Assembly: GCA_963920665.1 (NCBI GenBank)
Contig: OY987264.1
Location: forward strand, 27,570,906 to 27,634,905
Direction: 5' to 3'
DNA: 64,000 nucleotides
From: Straminergon stramineum
Taxonomy: Eukaryota; Streptophyta; Bryopsida; Hypnales; Calliergonaceae
The notes beneath the pieces are model-generated. The model was not told the DNA's origin. It did not search any database and worked only from the letters and a program-made list of their open reading frames with translations. Each line of letters starts with the position of its first letter. Position 1 is the first letter of the stretch. Both the position numbers and the translations under genes were made by a program. Shown here piece after piece: positions 23,226-34,673 of the stretch.

Positions 23226-23440
23226 GGGCTCGGGCGGGGGTACTAGGGTTTGATATTGGAGTCTCTGGGGTTACGAGCCAAGGCTTTGGGAATTCAATTG
23301 GGGTCTCTAGAGGTTCTACTGGGGTCTCTAGGGTTTGACTGGGATATCGGGGGTTTGAGTTGGGGTCTCTGGAGTTGAGTTGGGATGTTGGGGTTCGGGC
23401 TGGGGACTCTGGGGTTATAGACTAGGATGTTTGGGGTCCA
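23226..23440 (+). repeat. G-rich degenerate minisatellite
   Basis: Repeats of about 20-30 bp of the form TTGGGGTCTCTGGGGTT with many runs of three or four G on the plus strand. Four or more G-runs occur within short distances, which is compatible with G-quadruplex formation. Non-coding. Confidence 0.7.
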
Positions 23441-25027
23441 ATACTAAGGTACTGGAGGGAGTTTGGGCTCTGGGTTCGAAGGAAGGGGCTGTCTAAGATG
23501 GGGAAAAATGAGAGGGCAGTTTGGTAATTAAGGTAGGGAAAGAAGAAGAGAAGAGGCCTACAACACATCCAACCACATTGAACAAACCATTGGGGTGAGG
23601 AATCCAACTCCCTGTCTCCCGTAAACCATCACCAAAGCAACAAGCGAACGGACAAAAGAATGAGAGAGTGACAAGAGGGAGGGCAATTTGAAGGTTAGGA
23701 GTGGAAGTAGATAAGATAGGAGGGGAAATCCTCGAGGCTTACTTAAGCTCTTAGATTAGAATTAGGTGATTATTACGAGATTAAGTGTGATACATAAATA
23801 GAGGACGTAAGAAGTAGCTCAACTTTGGAGGATGGTATGACATGTCCTTGAGATTGGCTTGGTAGGTAGGAGTGAAAGGTAGTTGGGCCACCTTAGAGTA
23901 GGGAAGGAAAGAAAAGAAAGAAGGAGAAAAGAAATAGGACAAAATCAACAATTAACCTCTTCTACCCCGATATTTCATGATTAGAACGGTGGTTCATTGT
24001 CTTATAGCATGGGAGTTCATGGCGGAGGAGGTCGAGCTTCCGGTGGGCGTGATCAATGACTCAAGTTCCGAGGTATGAGTTAACCGTTTCCAACCTTTCT
24101 TTAGATTCCTAATTAGAAGCTAGTAAGCTTGGGCCGAGGCCTACCCCTAGGTTAGACCCTTAGTATTGTAGGCCAGGTCAATTCCAGGGATGTAGACTTA
24201 GAGAGGGAGGCCGTAGCTTTCCAAAACCCTAAGGCACGCCCAAATCGAGCCAGAATTGAGAAAGTTATCGCCGGATGAAGTCTAGGGTCAAATTGGATGA
24301 AGAATAGCTAAACTCCGAATTTGACAAGAGAACTAAGTAGATCAGGAGAAGGCTGCCAATTAGGGTCCAAGGACAGAAGGAAAAGTTAATTCCAAATTAT
24401 AGGTTAGGAGAAATTAGCAGATGAAGTTTGGGTAAGGCTTGGATGAAAATTTTGTAGGAATCCACGATCAAGGTCCAACTCCAGATCTTGGTAGGTGACC
24501 CATCCCTAAAAATTTCAGATCTTTCTGAATTGGGGAGCTAGATGCAATCGATGGATGAAGTTTGAAGAACCGAGTAGCGATCAAACTTCATCCCCCCATA
24601 ACTTTGGTTAGGAAGGTCGGATAGGGTCGAGCTTTATGTTTTTAGAAATGGCACAAGATGAACTAGAGGTTTATTAGGTTAATTCTGCCCTACCATAGGT
24701 TCCATTTAGATCATACAACAAACCATCCATTCGGTCGGCCAAGATATTGGAAGTAGTTTAAGCAAATCTTGCAATTTTGGGATCACTTAGGCATTTAGTA
24801 AAAAGATCTATTGCTTGGATGGCACAAAGGACCACGCTTAGACACCCAAAGGTAGGAATCACTTAGCCAAAATCCAAAACCTAGTTGTGTTCGTGAATTA
24901 CCAAGGGTGGGTAATTTGGCACTCACAAGATGCAAATTTGGTTTTAACATAAAACTGCAATATATGTGAACTCAAGCCCATCGCTAGATCATAGTGATGA
25001 ATATGTTTGAGCAAACTTCAAACTGAA

Positions 25028-25450
25028 CACTACAACAAAACGAATGTTTTATAACTTTGAAAATATTATTGAGGATGATTGTCGACTACTCACAATAATA
25101 TTTTTGAAGGCCAACACTTTGAAGAGAAATATGACTATAAATATTACTACTAGTCATATTTTGGCGTTGTATGTCACAGGCGTATAATATACGTTCATTG
25201 GGAACACCAAAATACTTCATAGGGCTTCATAGGTAACATGTTTGAGGAACACATAATCATATTTATTAGTCATATTTTTGCTTTAATCATATTTCTATGA
25301 TAGTCACATTTTTTTGCTTTTGAGTAGCTTGAAGAAATTTGGGTGAGAAATATATTTAGAGAGTGCTAAGTTATATTTGCTAGTCATATTTTCACTTTAG
25401 TCATATTTTGTAGTCATATTTTGTAGATACATTTCTTTGGTAGTTATTTG
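25028..25450 (+). repeat. Possible left end of a CACTA element with AGTCATATTTT repeats
   Basis: CACTACAACAAAACG at 25028 looks like a CACTA terminus. It is followed by several copies of AGTCATATTTT. The same word in both orientations dominates 29395-30085, so the two zones could be the subterminal parts of one element of about 5 kb. No matching right terminus (TAGTG) or target duplication was found. Confidence 0.35.
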
Positions 25451-27233
25451 TTTTTCTTTGGAGGGAGTCTAATAAAAAGGTAGGCAATCTAAGATGGGTC
25501 TTTTATGTTTTGCCCCTAGAGGCCATTCCTTAGGATTAATGCATGACTTTGTTTAATATCTATTAAAATAAATTATTTTCTTTTGTATGATGTATCTATT
25601 ATAGAATTAATGTCTAAATAATTGGGGGTGGCACATGTTTATATTTTAATTAATATATTTAAATTCTTTTATAGAAATTAGAAAAGGAATAGAGAGGAAT
25701 AAAGCAATTAATAATAGGAGATAAGAATTTTTTTTGAAGATTTAAGGAAAAATTAGAGAGGAATAAAAGCCTATAGACAAACCAAAGCACTAAGGTGGGA
25801 CTAAGCCTCCAAACCCAAGATGGAAATTGGGCCTCCCTTAACCTAATATTGGAACTTGCTGTAGGTTTGACTAATTATGCTAATTGATTGTGATGGCTAA
25901 TACAAGGTGAAATCTAATGCATTTAAACTAGTGATGTAGATTGAAGGTTGTGGAGTTTAGAAAAAATATTTGAAGCTTGGGAAAGATCTAATCCAAAGAG
26001 AAGAAAGAGGAGTGTGAGAAAAATTCATACCTGAGTGGCCATGGAGCAAGAGTAAGTGAGGAATGTGATTTGTGTTGAGAGTTTCTAAGTGTTTGAAGAA
26101 GTGTAGGTTCCAAGTTGCTACTCGAAGCTTTGAACATGGTTAGGAGATTAATTTGACCCCCTTACAGGGATTTGACTATGTATTAAATAAAGATTGTTGA
26201 TTATAATACACATAGTTGATCAAATGAAGTTTTAAAGTCTTAAGTAGATATTTAGTTAACACTTATGAGGTGGATGTCATTACAATTGTTTGATTCTTAG
26301 AGTAATTAGAAATCAATTAGTAGTAATAGAAGTCAAAGATTGCAATTCTAAACTACCCCCAAAAATGAAGGAAAAAAATAAAAAATATTGAAAATAATTT
26401 GGAAGAAGTCAGCAGGGGGAAGTAGAAAGAAATAAGTTGAAAGAAAAGAATTAGATCATATATCTAATTTATACCCCTTGTTGTAAAAGTTTTTATTTAA
26501 GTTGTATTCAAAAACACAGAAAACGCAATAAAAATGGATTAAAGCAGACCTCATGATATAATTACAATATACATGTTGGAGAATGGGGATGTGGTGAAAA
26601 CAAATTCTAAGGCATGTCCTTAAATTTGACACTTATTTTTTTCTCTTCTTGTAGAAACTATAGTTGTGTAGCTTGTGCTACAAATTAGAGGTTTAGGTCA
26701 AACCTCTAAGAATTTATTAAATCCAACTTTGAATTCAAGATCACTTAGTTAATTTGTAGTCAATTATAGTAACATATCACACTTCAAAAAATAGATAAAA
26801 ATTATGGAAGATAGAATACAATGAAATTGGATAATCTATAGCATTAGTTTTGGATTAAAAATACCAAAGTTCATCCAATTCAAGTCAAAAAAGAAACTTG
26901 AAATTTAGTGACATTGAGAATCCAATTATGAAAGTAAAAATGAATTTAGACTTATAGACTAAAAGAAAATGTTGGATGAAATCTTGAAGGATGAATTAGA
27001 AACAAACCTTCATCCATCTATATTTTTTGCTGAAAATATTTCATTATAAAGATCTTTACTATTTTAGAATAGGCATGCAATTCTCTACAATTTAAGCTAA
27101 CAAATTTTTAAATTTCTTAACTTGGATTTGGAAGTCTAGAGTTTTCATCTAAATTGGCCAAAACCATCTAAAACCTCTAACTTTTATAGGTTGTGTTTGT
27201 TTTAGTTTAGATGTGAACTACTTATAGTTTATC

Positions 27234-27545
27234 ACTAGAAAAAAATTGTTCATTACTTAGAATACCCATTGAAGGTCATATTCGTTATATTGAGAATTTT
27301 CGCAATCTAATTTTTATCCTCGACTCAAAGATAAACTGCTTTATCTCTTTACTAGTGTTTTTTTATAAATAGGTAACAAGATCAACTTTTAGAATTTCAA
27401 TATAATATCATTATTTGAGCATTATTTATTTTTGATTTCAATTACTATTTTTTTAAATGAATTTTTCAATAACTAGCATTCTGTCTCAAAATTTGCAAAA
27501 AGTCTCAATATAATGAATATGACCTTATTGAACAATACTAAAATA
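27234..27545. mobile_element. Foldback with a CACTA-like left end
   Basis: The left end CACTAGAAAAAAATTGTTC is followed by 'ggtcatattcgttatattgaga', and its inverse recurs at about 27505-27535 (tctcaatataatgaatatgacc, then ttgaacaata). The right end lacks TAGTG, so the element is decayed or the CACTA start is coincidental. Confidence 0.45.
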
Positions 27546-28199
27546 TCCAACTTACGATTTGAAGCCCAACAACAGTAAATATAGTTGTGTTTATTTTATC
27601 TCAAGGATATAAATAAAATACTCGCATATATCATTTATTAAAGTTTGTCTCTTTCTTAGGAACGTTCTTTATAATGTCATATAAGCCGCATTTATAGAGA
27701 GTCTCTATAGGGCCATTTAGAAGTCACAAAATTATTTATATGAAGATTGAAGCTCACCATGATATATTCATATACATGTTTGTATTGCAATTAAAAGATG
27801 GTTGTTTGAATGTTCTTTCAAGGATATAGACTATAAAAAGACAATCCCTTCTTCTACTTCAAAGATTCTTTTAAATAGTGCCTCTACCAAATATTTTTGC
27901 TCTTATATACTTAGTACATAGACGTAGATACTTTGATTGATGCAAAACATTTGCTTAGTTGTCTTTTTTTTGCCATAACTATAGGTGCTTAAGGCCTTGC
28001 AACTTCCGTTTAGATATTTTGTAGAGTTGTATTGCAACATATATCTACTTTGTAACAAATTTTGTTGTTAAAATAGCTCAGTTGCTTAGTATAATCATAT
28101 TTAGTGAGTCGCATGACTACATCAAGTGACATGACTAAAGCAAGTCATGTGTATGACTAGGGCATGTCACATGACTAGGGTTTTCAAACCCTAGCCACT

Positions 28200-28830
28200 A
28201 TTTCCTCTTCGTCTTATTTTTTAATTTTTGTTGCCTCTTAGTTTTAGCTTCTTGTTATTTCTTAGCTTTGTCTTTTTCTTGTTTATCAATTCTTACTTTT
28301 TGTTGCTTTTTAGTTCTTGATTCTTGCTTCTAATTTCTTTTGCTTACTTCTTACTTCTTGCTTCCTAGTTCTTGCCTCTTTTTGCTTCTTAGTTTTTGGT
28401 CCTTGCTTTTAGTTTCCTCTTGTTATGTCTTAATCCTTGCTTCCTAGTTCTTGTTTCTTGTTTCTTCTTAGTTCTTGCTTCTAATTTCTTCTTGATGCAT
28501 TTTAATTTGTGTTTTTTGTTGCCTTTTAATTCTTATTTTTTCTTGTTATTTGTTGTATTTTATTGCATCTTAATTTGTATTTCTTGTTGCATCTTAGTTT
28601 TTTCTTTTTCTTATTATTTATTGCATCTTAAATTGTATTTCTTGTTGTTTCTTATTGCATCTTAGTTTTTACTTCTTTTTGTTATTGCATTTTATTGCAT
28701 CTTAATTTGTGTCTCTTGTTGCTTTTTTGTTGCATCTTAATTTTTACTTCTTCTTACTTGTTATTACCTCTTAGTACTTGCCATTTTCTAGTTTTTGTTC
28801 CTATTATCAGTATTGTTCTTCTTCTTATTA
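28200..28830 (+). repeat. T-rich low-complexity repeat
   Basis: Degenerate repeats of TTCTTGCTTCTTAGTT type, 10-18 bp per unit. The 89-codon ORF inside (28396-28665), rich in Leu, Phe and Cys, reflects composition and is not a membrane protein gene. Confidence 0.75.
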
Positions 28831-29394
28831 TTTTTATGCAATTTTTAGAGATATAGTGGTTATGGATTCTTTTTACCTTAAACTTGTGCTTCACATTTTA
28901 TGTTGCCTTAAATCTTTGAAGTTTGAGTTATATTATTCTTTCACTAAAAATTAACCTCCTTCATTGTACATGTAGGTACTTAAAGCTGGATTGAAAATAT
29001 TAGAAGTTACTTACAACACTAGAGAGGCAACTTCTTCAGATTTTTGTAAGGAATCTAGGTCTTAGAGCGTTTAGGAATATACAATTACAGAGTGTCATTG
29101 TGATATGTTTTGTGTTTAGTGACTAATAAATGTCATTGAAAAGAGTCACATCTTTTCTTGCATTTTCTCTTTTCAATATGACTATCTCTTGTGCATCTCA
29201 AAAATCATATGTACTCATTTTGTATTGTATTGAGTCATTTATTTAGTTGCTAAACCATGTTGATGCATGATTGCAACGTCTCACATCGATTTAGAATGTA
29301 TGAAAAATGTAATTGTAGTTTATGACAAAAGCTTCTATAAACCTCAAGTCACCCAGTTACACATATCACTTACTTGAGTCATATTTTATAATAT

Positions 29395-30085
29395 ATCTTA
29401 ACCAAAATATGACTCGTAGTAGTTATATAATACTTACAATCATGTCAATGATGTGACTCTATATTTTTAAAAATATGACTACATTTAATCATAAAATTAC
29501 TAGTAATATTCCATATAAACCACTAAATGAACCAAAAATATGACTTACATTAGTCATATTTCACATCAATAAAAAATATGACTCATGAAAGTCATATTCC
29601 ACATCAACCAAAAATATGATCCACTAGGGTCATTTTTTACATCAACATGCAAAGAATATGACTCATGAGAGTCATTTTTTACATTGACAAAAAATATGAC
29701 TCATAGAAATCATATTCAACATTAGCTCAAAATATGAATACAAAAAGCCATATGCCACATCAGCCAAAATATGACTCACTATAGTCATATTCCACATCAG
29801 CTTAAAATATGACTACATGAAGTCATATGCCATGTAGGCTTTTTTTCAATTGCCCAGGTAGCTCAAGAAAAAGTCAAATCTCCAAGGATAGTCAATGTAT
29901 ATGCCACATAGGCAATAAATGTATAATTATACTCCCCAATACATATGACTGCAAATATGACTCATGTCCGAAGTGACTAGTCAGTAATGACTAGACCTAG
30001 TCATGTCACATGCCCTCTACAATGTTTTCTATCTAAGTCATATTTTGAGATTTTATGACTCACTAGGGTCATATTTTGCAATCAT
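29395..30085. repeat. Array of palindromic ATATGACT...AGTCATAT units
   Basis: About a dozen units of roughly 40 bp, each with ATATGACT and/or AGTCATAT separated by a few bases and often followed by 'ccacatcaac'. Both orientations occur within single units, so each can fold into a stem-loop. The same word marks 25100-25440. Confidence 0.8.
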
Positions 30086-30219
30086 TAAACACCCATTTTT
30101 TAGGAGATCTCCTTTTTGTACAAAATTCCAAGGATGAGCAATTGCAGTTTTGTCCTGCATAGAAAGATTCTTTATCATCCATTGGACAAAAAACGTCCTT
30201 GATGTCGTTTAAGGGTTGA
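30085..30219 (-). repeat. TTAA-type family H, copy 2
   Basis: Read on the minus strand from 30219: TCAACCCTTAAACG, then GGACGTTTTTTGTCC, then GCAGGACAAAACTGCAA, then TTGGAATTTTG. The same order is found at 49447 (plus) and, more diverged, at 61014-60880 (minus). The head resembles TTAACCCCTAAA. Confidence 0.6.
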
Positions 30220-31068
30220 CATCTTGCCACACTTTGGGGCAAGGATTTTAGAATCATGCTAGGTGGTCACGGTTTTATGGAGTTAAGTTAAGCTTAGTTT
30301 GTCCCCAACTAATAGATCACCTTGAGCAAAACATTGCTTAATCCCTAATGATCCAAGCGGGGGTACTTTCAAAATGGGCCAAAACTGCCAAAAACTTGAG
30401 CAATATTTTTGCTCATTTTTTCTTAAGATCAAATAGATTATAACCATAGGATATTGATTTCACATTGAAAGTGAGCACCTAAATACATTTTAGATTATTT
30501 GATAGCATGGCTTAGGAGATATTGAAGTTTTAAGTTAGTTATTTGGGTCAATGGAAATACACAACAATGTTCTTTGAAGGAGCATATTTTAGTGAGGATA
30601 TTTTGAAATGACAAATAAGAGAATTCAGAATGTACTTGTAAAATTTCACAACATTCCAAGCATTATTTAATTCATGATGGAGCTTGCAATGCACAATGGC
30701 CATTGAAATGAGAGTAGTGTTTGTAAGAAAAAAAAGAATGGAATACTTATCTCCTCCTTTAGCTCCTTGGAACTGCCCTTTTTGAGGTGGGCAAGAATCA
30801 CATTGATTGGTTGATTTTTTAATCCATGCCTACTCCCCCCCAAAAAAAATTGAGTTGTTAAGTAGACTACACTACTTAACTTTTATAAATTCCACAAGGC
30901 GGAGTTTAACTCAAAATTTGACTGATGAAACTATTGCTATTGGATTCATAATACACTCTATTTTCTAGGATTTTTAGGATTTTTTAAAAACCTCAAAATT
31001 TGAAAATAGAAAGCCCCCAAAAGAGGGACAAAGACCAAAAAATGGTCGCTTGGTTCATTAATTAGGGC
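30220..31068. other. Intergenic DNA with a possible TTAA-type head
   Basis: At 30339 TTAATCCCTAATGATCCAAG resembles the head of the TTAA-type family, but no matching tail was found. No gene recognised. Confidence 0.35.
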
Positions 31069-31560
31069 TTAACCCTAGAAGGATGGAGCCCATGACCATG
31101 ACATGTAGTCAAACCTCAAAATCCTCCACTTTGTATCCTCCATTTTTTTGCTATTTATGAGTGAATTATTTTATTTTTATTTTTCAGAGATGAAATAATA
31201 GGTCTAGTAAATGTCAGAATATTTTCAGATATTTTTGGAGAATTTTTAAACTATCATGAATTTTTGAAAAAAAAGTGAAGAAAATTCATATCAAATACAA
31301 AATGTGTTCAAAAACCTTGAAAATTTTGGAATAGAAGTAAATTATATTATAAAATAATTATAGTATCAATGAAAATTTTGAGCCATTCCATATTTAAAAA
31401 TATGGTCATATATACCCATTTTCAAACTTCAATAAAATGCTATTTTAAGGAATTAAATAAATTCAAGGGGAGTAGAAATTTCACTTCCAAAGCTTGATTT
31501 TTTTAGTTTGCTCAAAAGCTATAGTTTTAAGAAAAAAACTCAAAGTACGATAGACACTTC
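31069..31560 (+). mobile_element. TTAA-type family G, copy 2 (incomplete)
   Basis: Starts TTAACCCTAGAAGGA. Its text matches the minus strand of 59732-60619: 'cccatgac', 'atttttcagagatgaaat', 'gaagaaaattcatatcaaat', 'acaaaat'. The right end could not be placed; the position given is where similarity fades. Confidence 0.5.
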
Positions 31561-31676
31561 AAAAGTATATTGTTTCTTGAACAAACTACATTGTATAAAA
31601 ACAAAAAAACAAATAATATGACTTAGGCCTAACTCAATGATGTGGAAATAGCATTAATAGAGTTTCACACAACATA

Positions 31677-32913
31677 CACTATAAGAAAACATATTGTATT
31701 GTGACATCGGAAAAAACGGGTGCAGTTGTTCCTTTTGACATGTCAAAAATCAACGTAGATGTCTCCTAAAATTTGTTATAATAGACGGGCAAAAAATGTG
31801 GTAAAATCTCAAAGAACATGCTCGATTTGGCCTCATTTTTTTTGACATCACTCCAAACATGGTCTTCCAAAGTCCCCAGAACATGCCATGTGGCGGACAC
31901 CTCAACTCCACGTAAGCAACAATTGGGCGGGAAATGCCACGTTTAATTTTTTTCATCTAGCCCGTCTCTGACATGGCACCTAACATATTGGTGGGAAAAG
32001 TGACATAGCATGCCTTGTCAATAGTCTTTTATGTTGTTAAAAAATTTTGGTGCTGCTTTTTGAGATGTCAAACTAGACATTTTGGAAGACATCAACTAGT
32101 GCATACCCTATTCATAAGGCAAGATCAACAAAAATTCTTTATTTAAAATAAAATTTAAAAAATGAAATAAAATTAAAAATTAAAAAAAACTTACCATCTT
32201 CCATTAAGAGATTTTTTGATGGTAAAATGAACAAATTACTTTTGTAAAAGTTAGTAAGAATGAAGGGTAAAGGGTCATATTTATATCCATTCTCCATCCA
32301 TGGTGAGACAAAAGATATGGGATAATTAGAATATGAGAACTTGATCATTGTACATGTCCATGTTGTTTTAGACATCTACATGTTTCAAACATTTGGATGT
32401 TGGTTCAGACATCTTGATGTTTTGGAAGACATCTTATATGAAACACAATTCTTGTTTTCAATATCCCATATGGATTGTTGCACTTCCTACCACCCCAAGT
32501 TTATAAAGACCGGCTCTTTTCCTCTGTGATGCACATCCATCTATTTTCTTTTTTTCACAATACATGCCATGTGGCTGCCCTTTTCCAAAAAATTTCACAT
32601 ATAGTCAAAGTTTTACCATAGACTGTAGTAATTTTACTAACTTACCAAAAGTCAAAATGGAGCTACTTGTTGACGTGGCAATTTATGTTTTTTGGAACGT
32701 CACAAGAAAACATGACCATGTTTTTTCTAACATCACTAAAAACATAACCGTCTACAATGACACCTACTTGTTTTCCAACTTACCCGCTTCTGTTTTCACC
32801 AACATCAAACCAAATTCACATTCTTGTAGATGTTTATTGTCCAATGTAGGGTGTTTTAGAAAACATGTTACGTTTCTTGGAAACAACACCAAAAATATAG
32901 TTTTCTTATAGTG
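31677..32913. mobile_element. Non-autonomous CACTA transposon 2
   Basis: The ends CACTATAAGAAAAC and GTTTTCTTATAGTG are perfect 14-bp inverted repeats. Both are flanked by ATA (31674-31676 and 32914-32916), a 3-bp target duplication. The left and central parts carry repeated TTTT-GACATC words (for example 31845, 32088, 32368, 32398), which would be subterminal repeats. The 115-codon ORF at 32564-32911 lies in the right arm and ends in the terminal repeat; it shows no transposase feature. Element length is 1,237 bp. Confidence 0.93.
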
Positions 32914-34673
32914 ATATAGGATGATAATCATCTATTTTTCAATATTAAAATAGTTTGTTTTACCATCCATCAAACCCAAATGGTTCACAATGTCTTTATA
33001 GGACTAACCCCTAGAAGCATGCGGTCTCCCATGACCAAAATAGTCACCAAAATACTCCAATTATTGGACCAATAGACACATTATTTGTTTCTGTAATTAA
33101 CGATGAAGTCACCTATCAAACCTTTTAGGTCCATTTCATCTTTAATACATGAACTCCATCTCCAACCTCCCCTAATTGGAAGGTATATCCCTCCACCAAT
33201 AATTCACAATACTAGCTTATTCAAAGTGCTTGATAGGCTACAACTTTATATTCTATAATGGTTGTTAGACACTCTTCTAGTCTTCCAATGAATACATTAA
33301 GGGAATCTTTGAATTTGGAACAAAAGGGGTCCCCTAACAATGCTTAATAATGTTACAAATTATCAAATCCAACTTGGTACATGAGTAAAATCATTTGTGT
33401 AATGCTAGGTTAGACTATGAAAGTACAATACAATAGAAGTAAAAGCAACCACATCAAGGGTCACTTCAATTTGCCCTTAACCTTAAGACACCAACCTATG
33501 ACCAATATAGTCACTCAAAAATGATTTGATTTTTAGACTCAGTTTTCAATGATCAATAAGTGCATTCTTCATTTCTACAATGATTTGGAAAGTCATCCAA
33601 CCAACACTTTTAGGCTGCCTCGTGGTTGCTGGGTTAAGCTGCTTGCCATCAGTATAGTAAACAGTTTTAGGGAGCTTTGCTTTTCGTAAATCACGTTTAC
33701 TTTGAATCAATCCACCCTTTCCGTCAACAAAAACAATGCCTCATACTTCGAAGAAACGAAGATGTATTCTATAGGTTCATGTAAAAACAGAAACAATGCC
33801 TCATACTTTGAAGAAACGAAGATGTATTTCATCAGTTCAAGTAGAAACAAGATCTCAACCCAGACTTCAATTAAGACAAAAGAGTGCTCTCAAATTTAGA
33901 GACCGTTGAATGTGATATATACTACTACCGTCACGTATTGTAAGCCTAGCAATACAACGACTGACGACAAAGCCCCAACCGACATTCATTTCCTCTCTGT
34001 TCACTCACTGTACTGTACTGTACTGTACAGTACAAGCGTCCGGGTAACCTTGTCTGGCACCAAGGATATGCCGGCCCTTATAGAAAGACATACTTTAGTT
34101 TCTTACTCTAAATTAGAATCAGTAGCGTAGCAAACTAGCAATAATTTTGCGTTACGTTCAGTACATCTGGGCTAAGTTGGTGAGAAGTCTCAATTCGAAA
34201 CCGAAACATAAAACAGATAGAATGTCAGAAACTCAGAATCTTTCAGTAAACTATCGTACAAGATTACACGTGAAACATCGCAGTCAAGACACCGTAACAT
34301 TTATCTAGAAACGAATTAAAAGAATCTCTGGATTAGTCAAATCTGTAGAAACCAAGAAGGGCGCTTCAGAGGATGTATACATCAGCTTTTGTTTCTAAAT
34401 CACTAGTATCATTGAGGGTTGACCAGGAACTTAATACAGCGCCTCTATACCACTAAGACACGAAAGCTGAGTCTCAAATAAACCACTTCGAAAAGGCAGG
34501 CCAGGAAGACCAGGCTCCCCTTAATTTCAAGGCACTATTGAATTGTGTAGTTGGCATGATCACCATCAGGGCAGACCCTCAAAACAACAACGAAGTAAAA
34601 TCCCTAGCTTGAACAAACCTCTTTCATGTGTGGGAGGTGAACCCGCTCTGCAGTGAGTGAAGCTACAGTGTCT
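32914..34673. other. Intergenic DNA downstream of pTAC3
   Basis: Includes a 60-bp tandem duplication (33731-33790 and 33791-33850, each beginning aaacaatgcctcatactt) and a TACTG microsatellite (34011-34027) that runs into the palindrome TACTGTACAGTA. The part next to 34674 should hold the pTAC3 3' untranslated region. No clear polyadenylation signal was chosen. Confidence 0.5.

Larger units (their letters stand above)
20925..24900 (+). mobile_element. Degenerate LTR retrotransposon, copy R1
   Basis: The left edge TGTGAGCCCCT begins at about 20924 with a perfect 10-bp hairpin (20925-20934 / 20946-20955) followed by a tract of about 22 T. The TG start and terminal hairpin suit a Ty3-type LTR. 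Related sequence recurs from about 45027, sharing 'ccaatatagtatttggtc', 'taaataggttag', 'gaggtgggtgc', 'agtataaaa' and 'ctagagcaa'. A TATA box lies at about 22190. Three 62-bp repeats (22703 to about 22885) and a G-rich repeat (23226-23440) follow. No gag or pol was recognised. The right border is set only by similarity of 24550-24860 to 51010-51300. Confidence 0.55.
25451..29394. other. AT-rich DNA, no gene recognised
   Basis: Contains a foldback at 27234-27545 and a T-rich stretch at 28200-28830. Otherwise I see no coding sequence, RNA gene or clear element. Confidence 0.4.

Noticed and set aside
28396..28665. 89-codon Leu/Phe/Cys-rich ORF resembling a membrane protein
   Set aside because: It is a by-product of the T-rich low-complexity repeat.
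32564..32911. 115-codon ORF
   Set aside because: It lies inside CACTA 2 and ends in its terminal repeat; no transposase or other domain is visible.
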